From Rossellomorea aquimaris (lineage in GTDB: Bacteria; Bacillota; Bacilli; Bacillales; Fictibacillaceae), in assembly GCA_020524245.1 (NCBI GenBank), contig JAIVLN010000001.1:744001-808000 (forward strand): DNA of 64,000 bases, written 5' to 3'. The stretch's first letter is position 1, and each line of letters starts with the position of its first letter. Below the pieces are notes generated by a model. That model was not told the origin of the DNA. It saw nothing but the letters and a program-made list of their open reading frames with translations, and searched no databases. The translations under genes and the position numbers were made by a program. Below, piece after piece: positions 16,680 through 26,120 of the stretch.

Positions 16680-17915
16680 TCATGATTCCTTTGCCCATCG
16701 ATCTAATGTTGCATCCTTCGGAAGTAAAATGGTCAATAGTCCCAGCAACGGTAGGAAGCTGACGGCAAACATTGTAAAAGAAATGCTAGTAGCGTCTGCC
16801 ATTTTTCCAAGAAGAACGGATCCTATTGCACCTAATCCAAATGCCAAACCAACAATCAAACCGGATACCATTCCGATCCTACCGGGTAAGAGTTCTTGAG
16901 CATAGACGACGGTTACCGCAAAGCTCGTATTCAGAATGAATCCGATCAAGAAAAACAGTGGAATGACAACCCATAATTCGACGTGAGGCAGCACTAATGC
17001 GAGTGGTGCTGTCCCTGCTAAAGACCAGAAGATCATATTCCGCTTGCCTAGCCGGTCCGCTAACGGCCCACCAAAAAAGGTGCCAATCACACCAGCAGCC
17101 ATGAAGATGAACAAATAAATCTGTGCCTGGCGAATCGTCAGTCCATAGTCGTCAATCAAGTAAAACTGATAGTAATTTCCTATGCCAGAAAAATACCATG
17201 AGCGGGCAAACACGAGAAAAATCAATACAATTAGAGCAAAGACCACTTGCTTTTTCCGTTTGATTGCTACACCCTTTTTCGCTTTCGATTTTATTTTCCC
17301 TACTCTCGGAAAATGAATGAGCTGCCTGCTGTACCAACCAGATACATAGAGTAATACAAAGATGGCAATTGCTGCAAAGGAAGTGAACCATATCGCTCCG
17401 AATTGTCCCAACGGCACGAATACAAGTGCTGTCATAATCGGTGCAAGTGAGGATCCGGTATTCCCACCAACTTGATAAATGGATTGAGCTAGTCCTCTCC
17501 TGTTTCCAGCTGCCATATAGGCAACACGTGAGCCCTCTGGATGGAAGACAGCTGAACCGAGTCCGATTCCGATGACGGAAAGGATAATATAAGGAAATGA
17601 TGCCGCAAATGCAATACCTAGCATTCCGAGTAAACTCGCAAACATACCTAAAGGTAATAAATATGGTGACGTCGAGCGGTCGGTATACCAACCTACAATA
17701 GGCTGCATAACTGATGACGTAATGTTCAACGTAAAAGCAATCCAGCCTAATTGTGTAAAACTCAGTCCCATTGAGCGCTCTAATATTGGAAATATAGCAG
17801 GAATGACAGCTTGCATCGAATCATTCAGGAGATGGACAAAGCTGATTGCAAAAAGAATTGAATACATTGTCATTGCTGGTTTTTGAGTAGAAGCCTTCAT
17901 CGTTTCGACTGCCAT
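16680..17915 (-). CDS. MFS transporter, fosmidomycin-resistance (Fsr)-like
   Basis: 411 residues with 12 predicted transmembrane helices in two six-helix bundles joined by a basic loop rich in lysine (GKIKSKAKKGVAIKRKK, about residues 205-221). The first half has FVHLLNDSMQAVIPAIFP and the Fsr-type FHPEGSRVAYMAAGNRRG motif, which argues for the fosmidomycin-resistance branch of the major facilitator superfamily. Members export small drugs by proton antiport. GAAGGA lies in front of the ATG. It is transcribed alone; the inferred substrate is not established. Confidence 0.8.
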   Translation of the reverse strand: MAVETMKASTQKPAMTMYSILFAISFVHLLNDSMQAVIPAIFPILERSMGLSFTQLGWIAFTLNITSSVMQPIVGWYTDRSTSPYLLPLGMFASLLGMLGIAFAASFPYIILSVIGIGLGSAVFHPEGSRVAYMAAGNRRGLAQSIYQVGGNTGSSLAPIMTALVFVPLGQFGAIWFTSFAAIAIFVLLYVSGWYSRQLIHFPRVGKIKSKAKKGVAIKRKKQVVFALIVLIFLVFARSWYFSGIGNYYQFYLIDDYGLTIRQAQIYLFIFMAAGVIGTFFGGPLADRLGKRNMIFWSLAGTAPLALVLPHVELWVVIPLFFLIGFILNTSFAVTVVYAQELLPGRIGMVSGLIVGLAFGLGAIGSVLLGKMADATSISFTMFAVSFLPLLGLLTILLPKDATLDRWAKES

Positions 17916-17988
17916 ATGTGTTCCTTCTTTCGTCTGTCATATGGCATTCAGCATACCACTTTTTTACATAAAGCGGTATAGGACGTTT

Positions 17989-18327
17989 TTACTTTCGCAA
18001 TTGTATCGGAAAGATTGGATTTTCAGGCTGATTCTCGACTTGTTCATCTAACAGTTGTAATTGCAACCTCAAATCCTCTTCTTCAAATGGAAAGCTTTCT
18101 ATTTCATCCAGCTGTTCCAAAAATTTTTTATGCAGTTTTTTATACCCTGCCCATTTTTTATTTTGGGCTTGTTCCATCAATGCAGACAATGTAGCAAGTG
18201 CCTTCGCAATCGAGCGGTCATCACCGTCTAGTAACATCTCTCGACTAATGTGATGACACTCCACATAGTTTTGCTTCACATTAAACGTTTGTATGTAGTT
18301 GTTTATTCTTTCACTCTGTGAATTCAT
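17989..18327 (-). CDS. Uncharacterised small cytoplasmic protein
   Basis: 112 residues from the ATG at 18327, chosen because GGAGG lies 8 bases upstream; the frame can extend to 18348. The protein is hydrophilic and helix-rich (SERINNYIQTFNVKQNYVE, then KKLHKKFLEQLDEIESFPFEEEDL and a Q/L-rich LQLQLLDEQVE), with no signal peptide or membrane segment. I do not recognise a family. Good ribosome site, intact frame and Bacillus-like codon use support a real gene. Confidence 0.6.
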   Translation of the reverse strand: MNSQSERINNYIQTFNVKQNYVECHHISREMLLDGDDRSIAKALATLSALMEQAQNKKWAGYKKLHKKFLEQLDEIESFPFEEEDLRLQLQLLDEQVENQPENPIFPIQLRK

Positions 18328-18408
18328 ATGACCAGCCTCCCCATTCATTTATGCAATACCCGCATTTGATAGGGTGTAAATCACTTTTAAGTAAATTTTC
18401 ATAAAAAT

Positions 18409-18432
18409 AAGCTGGCCAAGAATGACCAGCTT
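18409..18432 (-). terminator. Terminator after the alanine symporter gene
   Basis: AAGCTGG / CCAGCTT hairpin with a 10-base loop followed by ATTTTTAT on the minus strand. Confidence 0.75.
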
Positions 18433-18451
18433 TTCCAATTTAAAGTGAAAA

Positions 18452-19885
18452 CTATTCTTTAGAAGCTCTTTGTCTGTATTCTCTTTCTTCGTCCCACACT
18501 TCTGTATTGTGAAGACCGATTGTTCGAGGATCAAATAATGGATCTTTACCTTCACGTTTCTGTGCTAGATAATCTTTCAATGTGGCAAATGCGATTTTTC
18601 CGAGCATGAAGATGGCAATCAAGTTGACTAGAGCCATTAATGCCATGAATAAGTCTGCCAAACTCCATACGATCGCAATTTTAGCAACAGAACCGAAGAA
18701 GACCATTCCAATTACCGCTAGACGATAAATAAACATCCAGCTCTTATTACCAGACCGCAAGAACCCGATATTCGACTCCCCATAATAGTAGTTTCCAACA
18801 ACTGAACTGAATGCAAATAGGAAGATGAAGACAGCGATTGTAACGCCTGCCCAATCTCCAAGATGTGAATTCATCGCTTGTTGCGTCAACTGAATCCCGT
18901 TATCTGAACCCGTATATACACCAGATAGAATGATCATGAATGCTGTAGCTGAACAGATCAAGATTGTATCTGTAAATACACTCAACGTCTGGATCAGACC
19001 TTGTTTTGCAGGGTGGGACACGTTCGCCGTAGCAGCTGCGTTCGGCGCACTACCCATACCAGCTTCGTTGGAGAATAATCCACGTTTAATTCCATTCATT
19101 AATGCAGCACCAATTCCTCCACCAACGGCTTCTTCCAGACCGAATGCACTTTTTACAATCAAGGCAATAACAGCTGGAAGCTCAGTAATATTCACAACTA
19201 GGATATATAATGCTATCAATAGATATATAACAGCCATGAATGGAACAATCGTTTCTGCCACTCTAGCAATCCGTTTAATTCCACCGAAAATAATAATTGC
19301 GACAATCGCACTAAGAACGATTGCAAAAAAGAAACGATTCAGACCAAATGATTGTTCAAAAGCTAATGAAATCGTATTAGCTTGTACCGCGTTGAAAACC
19401 AGTCCAAATGTAAAGGTAATCAAGATTGAGAACAAAATTCCCATCCAACGTTTGTTCAAACCTTTTTCCATGTAATAGGCAGGTCCGCCACGAAAACCGA
19501 AGTCATCTTTTACTTTGTAGATTTGCGCAAGCGTACTTTCAACAAATGCTGTAGCTGCACCAATCAATGCAATGATCCACATCCAGAAGACCGCTCCGGG
19601 TCCACCTAGTGAAATCGCCAGTGCAACACCTGCCAGGTTTCCTGTTCCCACTCGAGAAGCTGTACTGATACTGAAAGCCTGGAACGATGAAACCCCACGT
19701 CTTTTCTTGTCTTTCGAAACAGTCGCTCCTTCTCCAAGAAGCACGACCATTTCCTTAAGCATTCGAAATTGTACGAAATTCGTTCGGATAGTGAAATAAA
19801 CACCTAAAATTAATAAAAGTGCAATTAACACATAAGTCCATAAGAAGTTATTTCCCCATCCGACGATTGTTTCTAACCACGACAC
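18452..19885 (-). CDS. alsT: Alanine/glycine:cation symporter (AgcS family)
   Basis: 477 residues, about 10-11 transmembrane helices. The AgcS signature GTGNLAGVALAISLGGPGAVFWMW is near residue 77, and NGIKRGLFSNEAGMGSAPNAAA marks the conserved substrate and Na+ site region. It imports alanine or glycine with Na+. The C-terminal tail is charged and cytoplasmic. It is a single-gene unit between terminators at 18409-18432 and 20055-20088. B. subtilis AlsT (YrbD-type paralogues exist) is the nearest name; which paralogue this is cannot be told. Confidence 0.88.
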   Translation of the reverse strand: MSWLETIVGWGNNFLWTYVLIALLLILGVYFTIRTNFVQFRMLKEMVVLLGEGATVSKDKKRRGVSSFQAFSISTASRVGTGNLAGVALAISLGGPGAVFWMWIIALIGAATAFVESTLAQIYKVKDDFGFRGGPAYYMEKGLNKRWMGILFSILITFTFGLVFNAVQANTISLAFEQSFGLNRFFFAIVLSAIVAIIIFGGIKRIARVAETIVPFMAVIYLLIALYILVVNITELPAVIALIVKSAFGLEEAVGGGIGAALMNGIKRGLFSNEAGMGSAPNAAATANVSHPAKQGLIQTLSVFTDTILICSATAFMIILSGVYTGSDNGIQLTQQAMNSHLGDWAGVTIAVFIFLFAFSSVVGNYYYGESNIGFLRSGNKSWMFIYRLAVIGMVFFGSVAKIAIVWSLADLFMALMALVNLIAIFMLGKIAFATLKDYLAQKREGKDPLFDPRTIGLHNTEVWDEEREYRQRASKE

Positions 19886-20054
19886 AATAATTCACCTCAA
19901 TAAACTAGTATTAAGCATACCACGCTTTATTGTATTACATCATTAAACGGTTTGTCATTGGGGATTCCTGGTAATACGGGTTATGTATGCTCAATATCCT
20001 TTTCCACAATCCAAATTGAGATAAACTTCCAATTATTTTAGTATAATGAAAAAA

Positions 20055-20088
20055 CCAGAAAAACCATCTCGACCGATCGTTTTCCTGG
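20055..20088 (-). terminator. Terminator of the beta-oxidation operon
   Basis: On the minus strand CCAGGAAAAC and GTTTTTCTGG form a stem with a small bulge, followed by TTTTTTC, just after the last gene of the operon. Confidence 0.75.
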
Positions 20089-20101
20089 CTGTTTTACAGT
20101 G

Positions 20102-20866
20102 TTATTTCGTTCGATTCAAAAAGGCTTGGATCCGTTGTTGATGTTCTACGGTTTTTCGCATCTTTCCTTGAGCTTCACTTTCTAAATCTAATATTTTTGT
20201 TAATTCTAAGACTTCTGTTGCGTTCAGAATGAGCTTAGATTCTATTTGAGATTGATGAGGCTGTTGTGTAATTGTTTCTGCAAGAGCATAAGCAGCTTCT
20301 AAAGGCGCTTCCTCCACAAGTTGATCGACAATTCCGCCATCCTTTGCCTCTGTTGCACTAAATGTTTTACCACTCCAAATAGCGTGTTTAGCCTTTTGAT
20401 ACCCAATTCTTTTCTTCAATAAAAAGTGGCATCCTCCGTCAGGAACAAGACCGACTTTAATAAAGTTCAATCCAAAACTCGCTTGATGGGATGCGACAAT
20501 ATAATCCGATGCCAGTGCAAGGCTGAATCCGAGTCCTGCGGCAGGTCCATGTACGGCTGAAATGACTACTTTGGGTAACGTATACACTTTGAGGATCATT
20601 TCTTTAACCTTACCCATAATTTCCACGAATAACGGATCTGAAATACCTGCACTCATCGATTGAATATCCCCACCTGATGAAAAGCCTGCACCCGCTCCAG
20701 AAATGATCACTATTTTTTGCTCACTCTCAGCAATCTCCTCTAAGCGATCAATGATACTCTCTACCATTTCTACATTCATAGCGTTCAGACGTTCAGGTCG
20801 ATTCAATTCAAGGTGTACGATGTGATCTTTGACGGTCATACGAACGGGTTCCATAGCTATATTCAT
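20102..20866 (-). CDS. Enoyl-CoA hydratase/isomerase family protein
   Basis: 254 residues. The ATG at 20866 has GAAGGAGGAG upstream; the longer frame back to 20953 runs into the thiolase gene and is rejected. This crotonase-fold enzyme hydrates trans-2-enoyl-CoA in beta-oxidation. The CoA-binding oxyanion-hole strands are IISGAGAGFSSGGDIQSM and VHGPAAGLGFSLALASDYIVA. The second catalytic glutamate position falls in VPDGGCHFLLKKRIG, where aspartate or glycine occupies places that are often Glu; some family members with this change act as isomerases or PaaG/PaaF-like enzymes. It is the last gene of the eight-gene operon, 13 bases after the thiolase. Confidence 0.87.
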   Translation of the reverse strand: MNIAMEPVRMTVKDHIVHLELNRPERLNAMNVEMVESIIDRLEEIAESEQKIVIISGAGAGFSSGGDIQSMSAGISDPLFVEIMGKVKEMILKVYTLPKVVISAVHGPAAGLGFSLALASDYIVASHQASFGLNFIKVGLVPDGGCHFLLKKRIGYQKAKHAIWSGKTFSATEAKDGGIVDQLVEEAPLEAAYALAETITQQPHQSQIESKLILNATEVLELTKILDLESEAQGKMRKTVEHQQRIQAFLNRTK

Positions 20867-20879
20867 AAAACTCCTCCTT

Positions 20880-22031
20880 CTAAAATCGTTCAATAATGGT
20901 GGCAGTTGCCATTCCATGTCCAATACAAATGGTGAGCAGTCCATACCTGCCACCTGTACGCTCCAATTCGTGCAATAAGGTCGTCATCAACTTCGTCCCT
21001 GTTGCTCCGAGCGGATGACCCAGCGCAATGGCACCGCCATTCACATTGACTCGATCAAGTGTATAACCGATTGCTTTATTCCAGGAAAGTACTACCGGTG
21101 CAAAAGCTTCATTGATTTCCACAAGATCAATATCTTGAATTGACATTCCCGCTTTATCCAATACTTTTCTAGTTGCAGGGATTACACCATCCAGCATCAT
21201 CGTCGGATCAGAGCCTACAACAGCTCTTGCTACAATTCTCGCGCGTGGTTTCATTCCTAATGATGCAGCTTTTCCTGAACTCATCAGTAAAACGGCTGCA
21301 GCCCCATCACTCATTTGACTGGCATTCCCCGCTGTAATGACACCATCAGGCTTGAACACAGGCTTTAAATTTGCCAGCGCTTCTAGGGAGGTATCTTTCC
21401 TTGGACCTTCATCATCAGTTATCTCAAGTGGATTTCCATCTGAATCTACACCCATCATCGGAACGATCTCGCGTTTAAATTTCCCTTCTGATTGAGCCCG
21501 TAAAGCACGCTGATGGCTCTCAAACGCATATTCATCGAGTTCTTCTCTTGATAAGTCGTATTGGTCTGCTATCAGTTCAGCTGATACACCTTGATGGACA
21601 AAATTGTACTTTTCCTTTAAAGAAGGCGGAATCGTATTTTCATTACCATCACTTAAAATTGGCACCATTGTCATGTTCTCCACACCAGCAGCAATGGTGA
21701 TTTCCATATCCCCTGCCAATATTTCTTGAGCAGCGAAGTGTAAGGCTTGCTGTCCAGAGCCGCACATACGATTAATCTGAACAGAAGGAACCTCTACAGG
21801 AAAACCAGAATCGAGCGCACCTAGACGACCAATGTTAAATCCCTGTTCTGAGTGTGGTGTGACGCAACCCATTACGATATCCTCAATCAACGATTTTTCA
21901 ACGTTGGCCCTATTCGTCACCTCATGCAAAACTTTTCCAGCTAAATGTACAGGATGGGTGTTCCGGAACACACCCTTTCGTTTCCCAATTGCTGTTCTTA
22001 CAGCTTCTACAATGACTACTTCTCGATTCAT
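20880..22031 (-). CDS. Acetyl-CoA acyltransferase (thiolase, FadA-like)
   Basis: 383 residues from the ATG at 22031 (GGGAGG upstream). It cleaves 3-ketoacyl-CoA with CoA, the last step of each beta-oxidation cycle. The acyl-carrying Cys90 lies in NRMCGSGQQALH; the other active-site blocks are NEAFAPV, GGAIALGHPLGATG with the catalytic His, and the C-terminal CIGHGMA with the second cysteine. Length matches the family. It lies 27 bases after the hydroxyacyl-CoA dehydrogenase and 13 before the hydratase. Confidence 0.92.
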   Translation of the reverse strand: MNREVVIVEAVRTAIGKRKGVFRNTHPVHLAGKVLHEVTNRANVEKSLIEDIVMGCVTPHSEQGFNIGRLGALDSGFPVEVPSVQINRMCGSGQQALHFAAQEILAGDMEITIAAGVENMTMVPILSDGNENTIPPSLKEKYNFVHQGVSAELIADQYDLSREELDEYAFESHQRALRAQSEGKFKREIVPMMGVDSDGNPLEITDDEGPRKDTSLEALANLKPVFKPDGVITAGNASQMSDGAAAVLLMSSGKAASLGMKPRARIVARAVVGSDPTMMLDGVIPATRKVLDKAGMSIQDIDLVEINEAFAPVVLSWNKAIGYTLDRVNVNGGAIALGHPLGATGTKLMTTLLHELERTGGRYGLLTICIGHGMATATIIERF

Positions 22032-22058
22032 TCCGATTCCCTCCCGATGTCTTTGCAC

Positions 22059-22907
22059 TTACTCATACGTATAAAAACCTTTACCAGTCTTCACCCCAAA
22101 ATGGCCTGCCTCGACGAGCTTCCTTAAGATTTGAGGTGGACGGAAACGATCTCCATACGCTTCAACCAATCCTTCACTGGCAAATAGCATTGTATCGAGT
22201 CCGACGTAATCCGCAAGTTGCAACGGACCCATCGGATAGTTCAATCCGAGACGGATCGCTTTATCCACATCCTCAAGCGATGCTACCCCCTCTTCATAAA
22301 TGCGCATGCACTCGATCATATGCGCAGATAAAGCTCGTGTCGTTACAAAACCTTGGGTGTCTTTGACTAATACAGTTTCTTTACCAATTTCTTCTGAAAC
22401 ATGTTCAATCGCCTTCACCGTTTCATCCGATGTATCTATGCCTTTCACGATTTCAATCAATTTCATGATTGGAGCAGGGTTGAACCAATGCATACCGATC
22501 ACTTTATCAGGTCGCTTTGTCGCTGCTGCAATCGAAGTGACACTCAACTCGGAAGTATTCGTTGCTAAGATGACACCTTCAGGAGCGTATTGATCCAGCT
22601 GCTCAAATATCGTTTTCTTCAACTGTAGATTTTCAGGTACCGCTTCAATAATCAAATCGCTCTCCTGACAAGCACCTTCCAAACTGAGAGTGGTCGTAAT
22701 GTTGTTTAATGTTTCTTGTACGGCATCATTTGTTATGTGGCCAGCCTTTTCAAGACGCCCAAGGCTTTTTTCGATTTTTTGTCGTGCTTTCGATAGTGCT
22801 TCATCTGTTATATCTTGTAAAATGACTTGTTTTCCTTTCATCGCCATGGCTTGAGCAATTCCATTCCCCATCAAGCCAGCGCCGATGACGCCAATCCGTT
22901 TTATCAT
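22059..22907 (-). CDS. 3-hydroxyacyl-CoA (3-hydroxybutyryl-CoA) dehydrogenase
   Basis: 282 residues. NAD(P)-dependent oxidation of 3-hydroxyacyl-CoA to 3-ketoacyl-CoA. The Rossmann motif GVIGAGLMGNGIAQAMA is at the N-terminus, the catalytic His in GMHWFNPAP near residue 140, and the substrate-binding NTSELSVTSIAAATKRP in between. The C-terminal domain has RLGLNYPMGPLQLADYVGLD. It is a stand-alone short enzyme (Hbd/MmgB type), not fused to a hydratase. Its ATG overlaps the upstream ligase stop by four bases. Confidence 0.92.
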   Translation of the reverse strand: MIKRIGVIGAGLMGNGIAQAMAMKGKQVILQDITDEALSKARQKIEKSLGRLEKAGHITNDAVQETLNNITTTLSLEGACQESDLIIEAVPENLQLKKTIFEQLDQYAPEGVILATNTSELSVTSIAAATKRPDKVIGMHWFNPAPIMKLIEIVKGIDTSDETVKAIEHVSEEIGKETVLVKDTQGFVTTRALSAHMIECMRIYEEGVASLEDVDKAIRLGLNYPMGPLQLADYVGLDTMLFASEGLVEAYGDRFRPPQILRKLVEAGHFGVKTGKGFYTYE

Positions 22908-24448
22908 GTTTGAACATTCTCCTTCTCTAGTTGGTCCAAGAATTGTTTTCTTAATTGATATTTCAACACTTTGCCAGAGGCATTCCGTGGAAGTTGATCG
23001 ACCTGATAGAAAATACGCGGGAGCTTATACCCCGCTAAAGACTTCCGGCAAAAACCTGTCATTTCCTCTTCGTTGAGTTCTACATCTTTTTTCATGACTA
23101 CAATCGCAGCAACAGTTTCACCCCATACTTCATGAGGGACACCTATGACTGCAGCCTCCAAGACATCTGGATGTGCATAGATCGCTTGCTCCACCTCTGT
23201 TGAGTAAATATTTTCTCCACCTGAAATGATCATGTCTTTTTTCCGATCGACGAGCGTGATGTATCCTTCCTCATCAATTGTTGCAAGGTCACCTGTATAA
23301 AGCCAACCGTTGCGAATCGCCTTACTCGTTTCTTCTGGCTTTTTATAATATTCTTTCATGATGGTCTCACCGCGGATGATGAACTCTCCGACTTTTCCTG
23401 GTCCGACTTCTTCACCAGATTCATCCACCACCTTTGCTTCCGTGTTCGGTATCGGCGTACCACCTGCACCGATCTTATCCAGATGGCGACTCGGTGTAAG
23501 ACAAATACCACCAGGTCCACCTTCAGTAAGACCGCACAAATTATAAAATTGTTTGTGGCCAAATAGTTCCATGCTTCTTTCCAGTAAGGAAAGCGGCATT
23601 GGCGCTGCTCCATAAGCACACTTTTTCACGGAGGAAAGGTCATAATTCTTTCCATCGGGTACTTGTAAAAGGTAGTTATACATGGTCGGCACTCCGAAAA
23701 AGACGGAGATCCTATGTTCCTCTAACGCTTTCAAAGTTTGAACGGGATCAAAATCTCGTTGAATGACTTGTGAACAGCCAAGGAACGTTCCAAGTACCAT
23801 GAACAGATTCAACTGTGCACAATGGAACAGTGGTGCGATATGGATCATCCTGTCTTCAACAGTCAGACCAATCATCGCAGTGAAATTAATGCCTACATGG
23901 AAAACTCTATGATGATCCAGCAATGCCCCCTTCGGCTTACCGGTCGTTCCAGATGTATAAAGAATCTCACAATCATCTTCTTCAAGGACCGTCACGTTCG
24001 GGTTATTTTCATTACTGGATAAAATTTCTGCAAAAGGCAGCTGATTTTCTAATCCTGCCTCTCCGATACAGACTTGGGCTTCTATTTTAGGAGAATGCTC
24101 GCAAGCTTCATGAATTACCTGCATAAACTCATGATCGAAAAATACCATTTTCGCATCGGAATCATTCACCAAATATTCAATTTCAGAAGCAGTCAGTCTG
24201 AAATTCATCGGTACTGCAACAGCGCCAGCTTTCATTAATGCGTAGAACACGATGACGAAGTGATCTGAGTTCTTCATCATCATTGCTACTTTATCGCCTT
24301 TGTTAATTCCTCTGGCGATCAGGCCATTCGCGAGTCGGTTCACATGCCTGTTTAACATGTCGTAGGAGTATTGTCTTCCTTCACATTCAATCGCCATTTT
24401 GTCAGGATGACGAGTTGCGTTCCTTGAAAGCGATAAGCCAAGATTCAA
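22904..24448 (-). CDS. Acyl-CoA synthetase (AMP-forming), third ligase of the operon
   Basis: 514 residues; start is a TTG at 24448 with GGAGGGG upstream at 6 bases. ANL-superfamily enzyme that activates carboxylic acids to acyl-CoA through an acyl-adenylate. The P-loop-like A3 motif is ILYTSGTTGKPKGALL; further blocks are NLCGLTEGGPG, GWLYTGDLATIDEEGYITLVDRKKDMIISGGENIYS, and the C-terminal catalytic lysine in LPRNASGKVLKYQLR. It lies 12 bases after the previous ligase. Chain-length preference cannot be told; three ligases together suggest several acids are taken up. Confidence 0.9.
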   Translation of the reverse strand: MNLGLSLSRNATRHPDKMAIECEGRQYSYDMLNRHVNRLANGLIARGINKGDKVAMMMKNSDHFVIVFYALMKAGAVAVPMNFRLTASEIEYLVNDSDAKMVFFDHEFMQVIHEACEHSPKIEAQVCIGEAGLENQLPFAEILSSNENNPNVTVLEEDDCEILYTSGTTGKPKGALLDHHRVFHVGINFTAMIGLTVEDRMIHIAPLFHCAQLNLFMVLGTFLGCSQVIQRDFDPVQTLKALEEHRISVFFGVPTMYNYLLQVPDGKNYDLSSVKKCAYGAAPMPLSLLERSMELFGHKQFYNLCGLTEGGPGGICLTPSRHLDKIGAGGTPIPNTEAKVVDESGEEVGPGKVGEFIIRGETIMKEYYKKPEETSKAIRNGWLYTGDLATIDEEGYITLVDRKKDMIISGGENIYSTEVEQAIYAHPDVLEAAVIGVPHEVWGETVAAIVVMKKDVELNEEEMTGFCRKSLAGYKLPRIFYQVDQLPRNASGKVLKYQLRKQFLDQLEKENVQT

Positions 24449-24460
24449 TCCAATCCCCTC

Positions 24461-26080
24461 CTAAATTGTCGTCTTTAAATGATCTTTCAATTGATCACGC
24501 AACGAACGCTTCAAAAATTTACCGACAGATGTCTTAGGAATTTCATCCATGAAGACTATATCGTCAGGAAGCCACCATTTGACGAATTGTGGCTGTAAAA
24601 ATTCCATCAAGTCTTCTTTATTAATACGATCTTTCGCTTCTTCCTTCACTACAACACATGCAACTGGGCGTTCTTGCCATTCATCGTGCGGAACCGCTAC
24701 GACAGATGCTTCAAACACATCTTCATGCGCCATAAGTGCATTTTCAAGATCGACAGATGAAATCCATTCTCCACCACTCTTGATTAAATCTTTGGTCCGG
24801 TCTATGATTTTGATGATTCCTTCTTCGTTTACGGTTACAACGTCCCCCGTATGGAGCCAACCGTCACGGAATGCTTCATTCGTGCGTTCATCCATGAAAT
24901 ATTCATCTGCGACCCAGTTCCCACGGAGTAAAAGCTCGCCCATTTCATGCCCGTCCCATTTCACTTCCCCGTCTTTTCCGATTACTTTCATTTCAACACC
25001 AGGGACGACATATCCTTGAGTACTCCTGACTTCCAATCGGTCTTCTTCAGGAAGTTCCGTTTGATAGCTTTTCAACCTTGAAAGGGTGACAAGCGGGCTC
25101 GTTTCCGTCATTCCATAGGCATGAATGAACGGGATCTTGAATTTCGTCTCGAACGTTCGGATCATCGCTTTCGGTGCTGCAGATCCACCGCACAAGATCG
25201 CTCTCAAACTGCTTGTATCATAGCTTCCTGATTCAAGCTCTTTCATCAATGCAAGCCAAATCGTCGGTACTCCAGCAGTTAATGTAACACCTTCATTCTC
25301 AATCAATTCAGCGAGCAGCTTCGGTGTGACCATAGGACCCGGAAGCACTTGATTCGCACCGAACCATAGCGCTGCGAAGGGAAGTCCCCATGCATTGGCA
25401 TGAAACATCGGAACCACAGGCATTGTTACGTCCGACTCTGAAACCGCTGCGCTATCCGTAAGTCCAAGCGCCATGCTGTGAAGGACGATGCCTCGGTGAG
25501 AATAGACGACTCCTTTCGGATTTCCAGTTGTTGCGGAGGTAAAACACATTCCAGCTGGATCATTCTCATCGATATCAGCTACAAATTCAAAGTTCTCATC
25601 TGCTTCGTTCAACAAATCCTCGTAATGATAGACATTTGGCAGGGTAGTGTCCGGTAGCTTGTCGTCATCGGTCATGATGACGTATGCCTTGATTGATTTC
25701 AGCTGCTCCTGTAATGGCTCGATCAATGGGACCAACTCGGCGTCAATAAGTAATACTCGATCGTCGGCATGGTTAATGATATAAGAAATATGTTCACCTG
25801 AAAGTCGGATATTAATGGTATGAAGGACGCCACCCATTCCTGGAATTCCAAAATAAGCTTCCAGGTGTCGGTGATGATTCCAGGCAAACGTACCAACCCT
25901 TTCACCACGTTTTACACCTAATTTCGTCAAAGCACTTGCCAATCTCCTCGTTCGTTTTGCGATATCTGCATATGTGAATCGTGTTATTCCGGATGCTGTT
26001 CTTGAAATAACCTCTTTTTTGGAAAAATATTTCTCTGCATGCTCCAACATCGATGGTACTGTCAACGAAATATTCATCAT
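24461..26080 (-). CDS. Long-chain acyl-CoA synthetase (FadD-type)
   Basis: 539 residues. The start is the first of two adjacent ATGs (26080), 8 bases after GGAGG; an ATG at 26095 overlaps that ribosome site and is rejected. ANL motifs: MCFTSATTGNPKGVVYSHRG (note SATTG in place of SGTTG), HAYGMTETSPL, GWLHTGDVVTVNEEG, DRTKDLIKSGGEWIS and IPKTSVGKFLKR. The SATTGNPKGV variant and ISSVDLEN are typical of the medium/long-chain ligase branch. A cre-like site (26106-26120) lies just in front of the gene. Confidence 0.9.
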   Translation of the reverse strand: MMNISLTVPSMLEHAEKYFSKKEVISRTASGITRFTYADIAKRTRRLASALTKLGVKRGERVGTFAWNHHRHLEAYFGIPGMGGVLHTINIRLSGEHISYIINHADDRVLLIDAELVPLIEPLQEQLKSIKAYVIMTDDDKLPDTTLPNVYHYEDLLNEADENFEFVADIDENDPAGMCFTSATTGNPKGVVYSHRGIVLHSMALGLTDSAAVSESDVTMPVVPMFHANAWGLPFAALWFGANQVLPGPMVTPKLLAELIENEGVTLTAGVPTIWLALMKELESGSYDTSSLRAILCGGSAAPKAMIRTFETKFKIPFIHAYGMTETSPLVTLSRLKSYQTELPEEDRLEVRSTQGYVVPGVEMKVIGKDGEVKWDGHEMGELLLRGNWVADEYFMDERTNEAFRDGWLHTGDVVTVNEEGIIKIIDRTKDLIKSGGEWISSVDLENALMAHEDVFEASVVAVPHDEWQERPVACVVVKEEAKDRINKEDLMEFLQPQFVKWWLPDDIVFMDEIPKTSVGKFLKRSLRDQLKDHLKTTI

Positions 26081-26105
26081 CGAGCATTCCTCCATTTTCT
26101 TTTAA

Positions 26106-26120
26106 TTGAGAGCGTTTTCA
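26106..26120. promoter_or_regulatory. cre-like site (CcpA) inside the beta-oxidation operon
   Basis: TTGAGAGCGTTTTCA matches the Bacillus cre consensus WTGNAARCGNWWWCA at 14 of 15 positions, and the opposite strand matches almost as well. It overlaps the stop codon of the CoA-transferase and lies about 26 bases upstream of the following ligase start. CcpA could block an internal promoter or elongating polymerase here. Confidence 0.5.

Noticed and set aside
20866-20953. N-terminal extension of the enoyl-CoA hydratase
   Set aside because: The extension overlaps the end of the thiolase gene and is out of keeping with the family; the strong GGAGGAG site selects the ATG at 20866.
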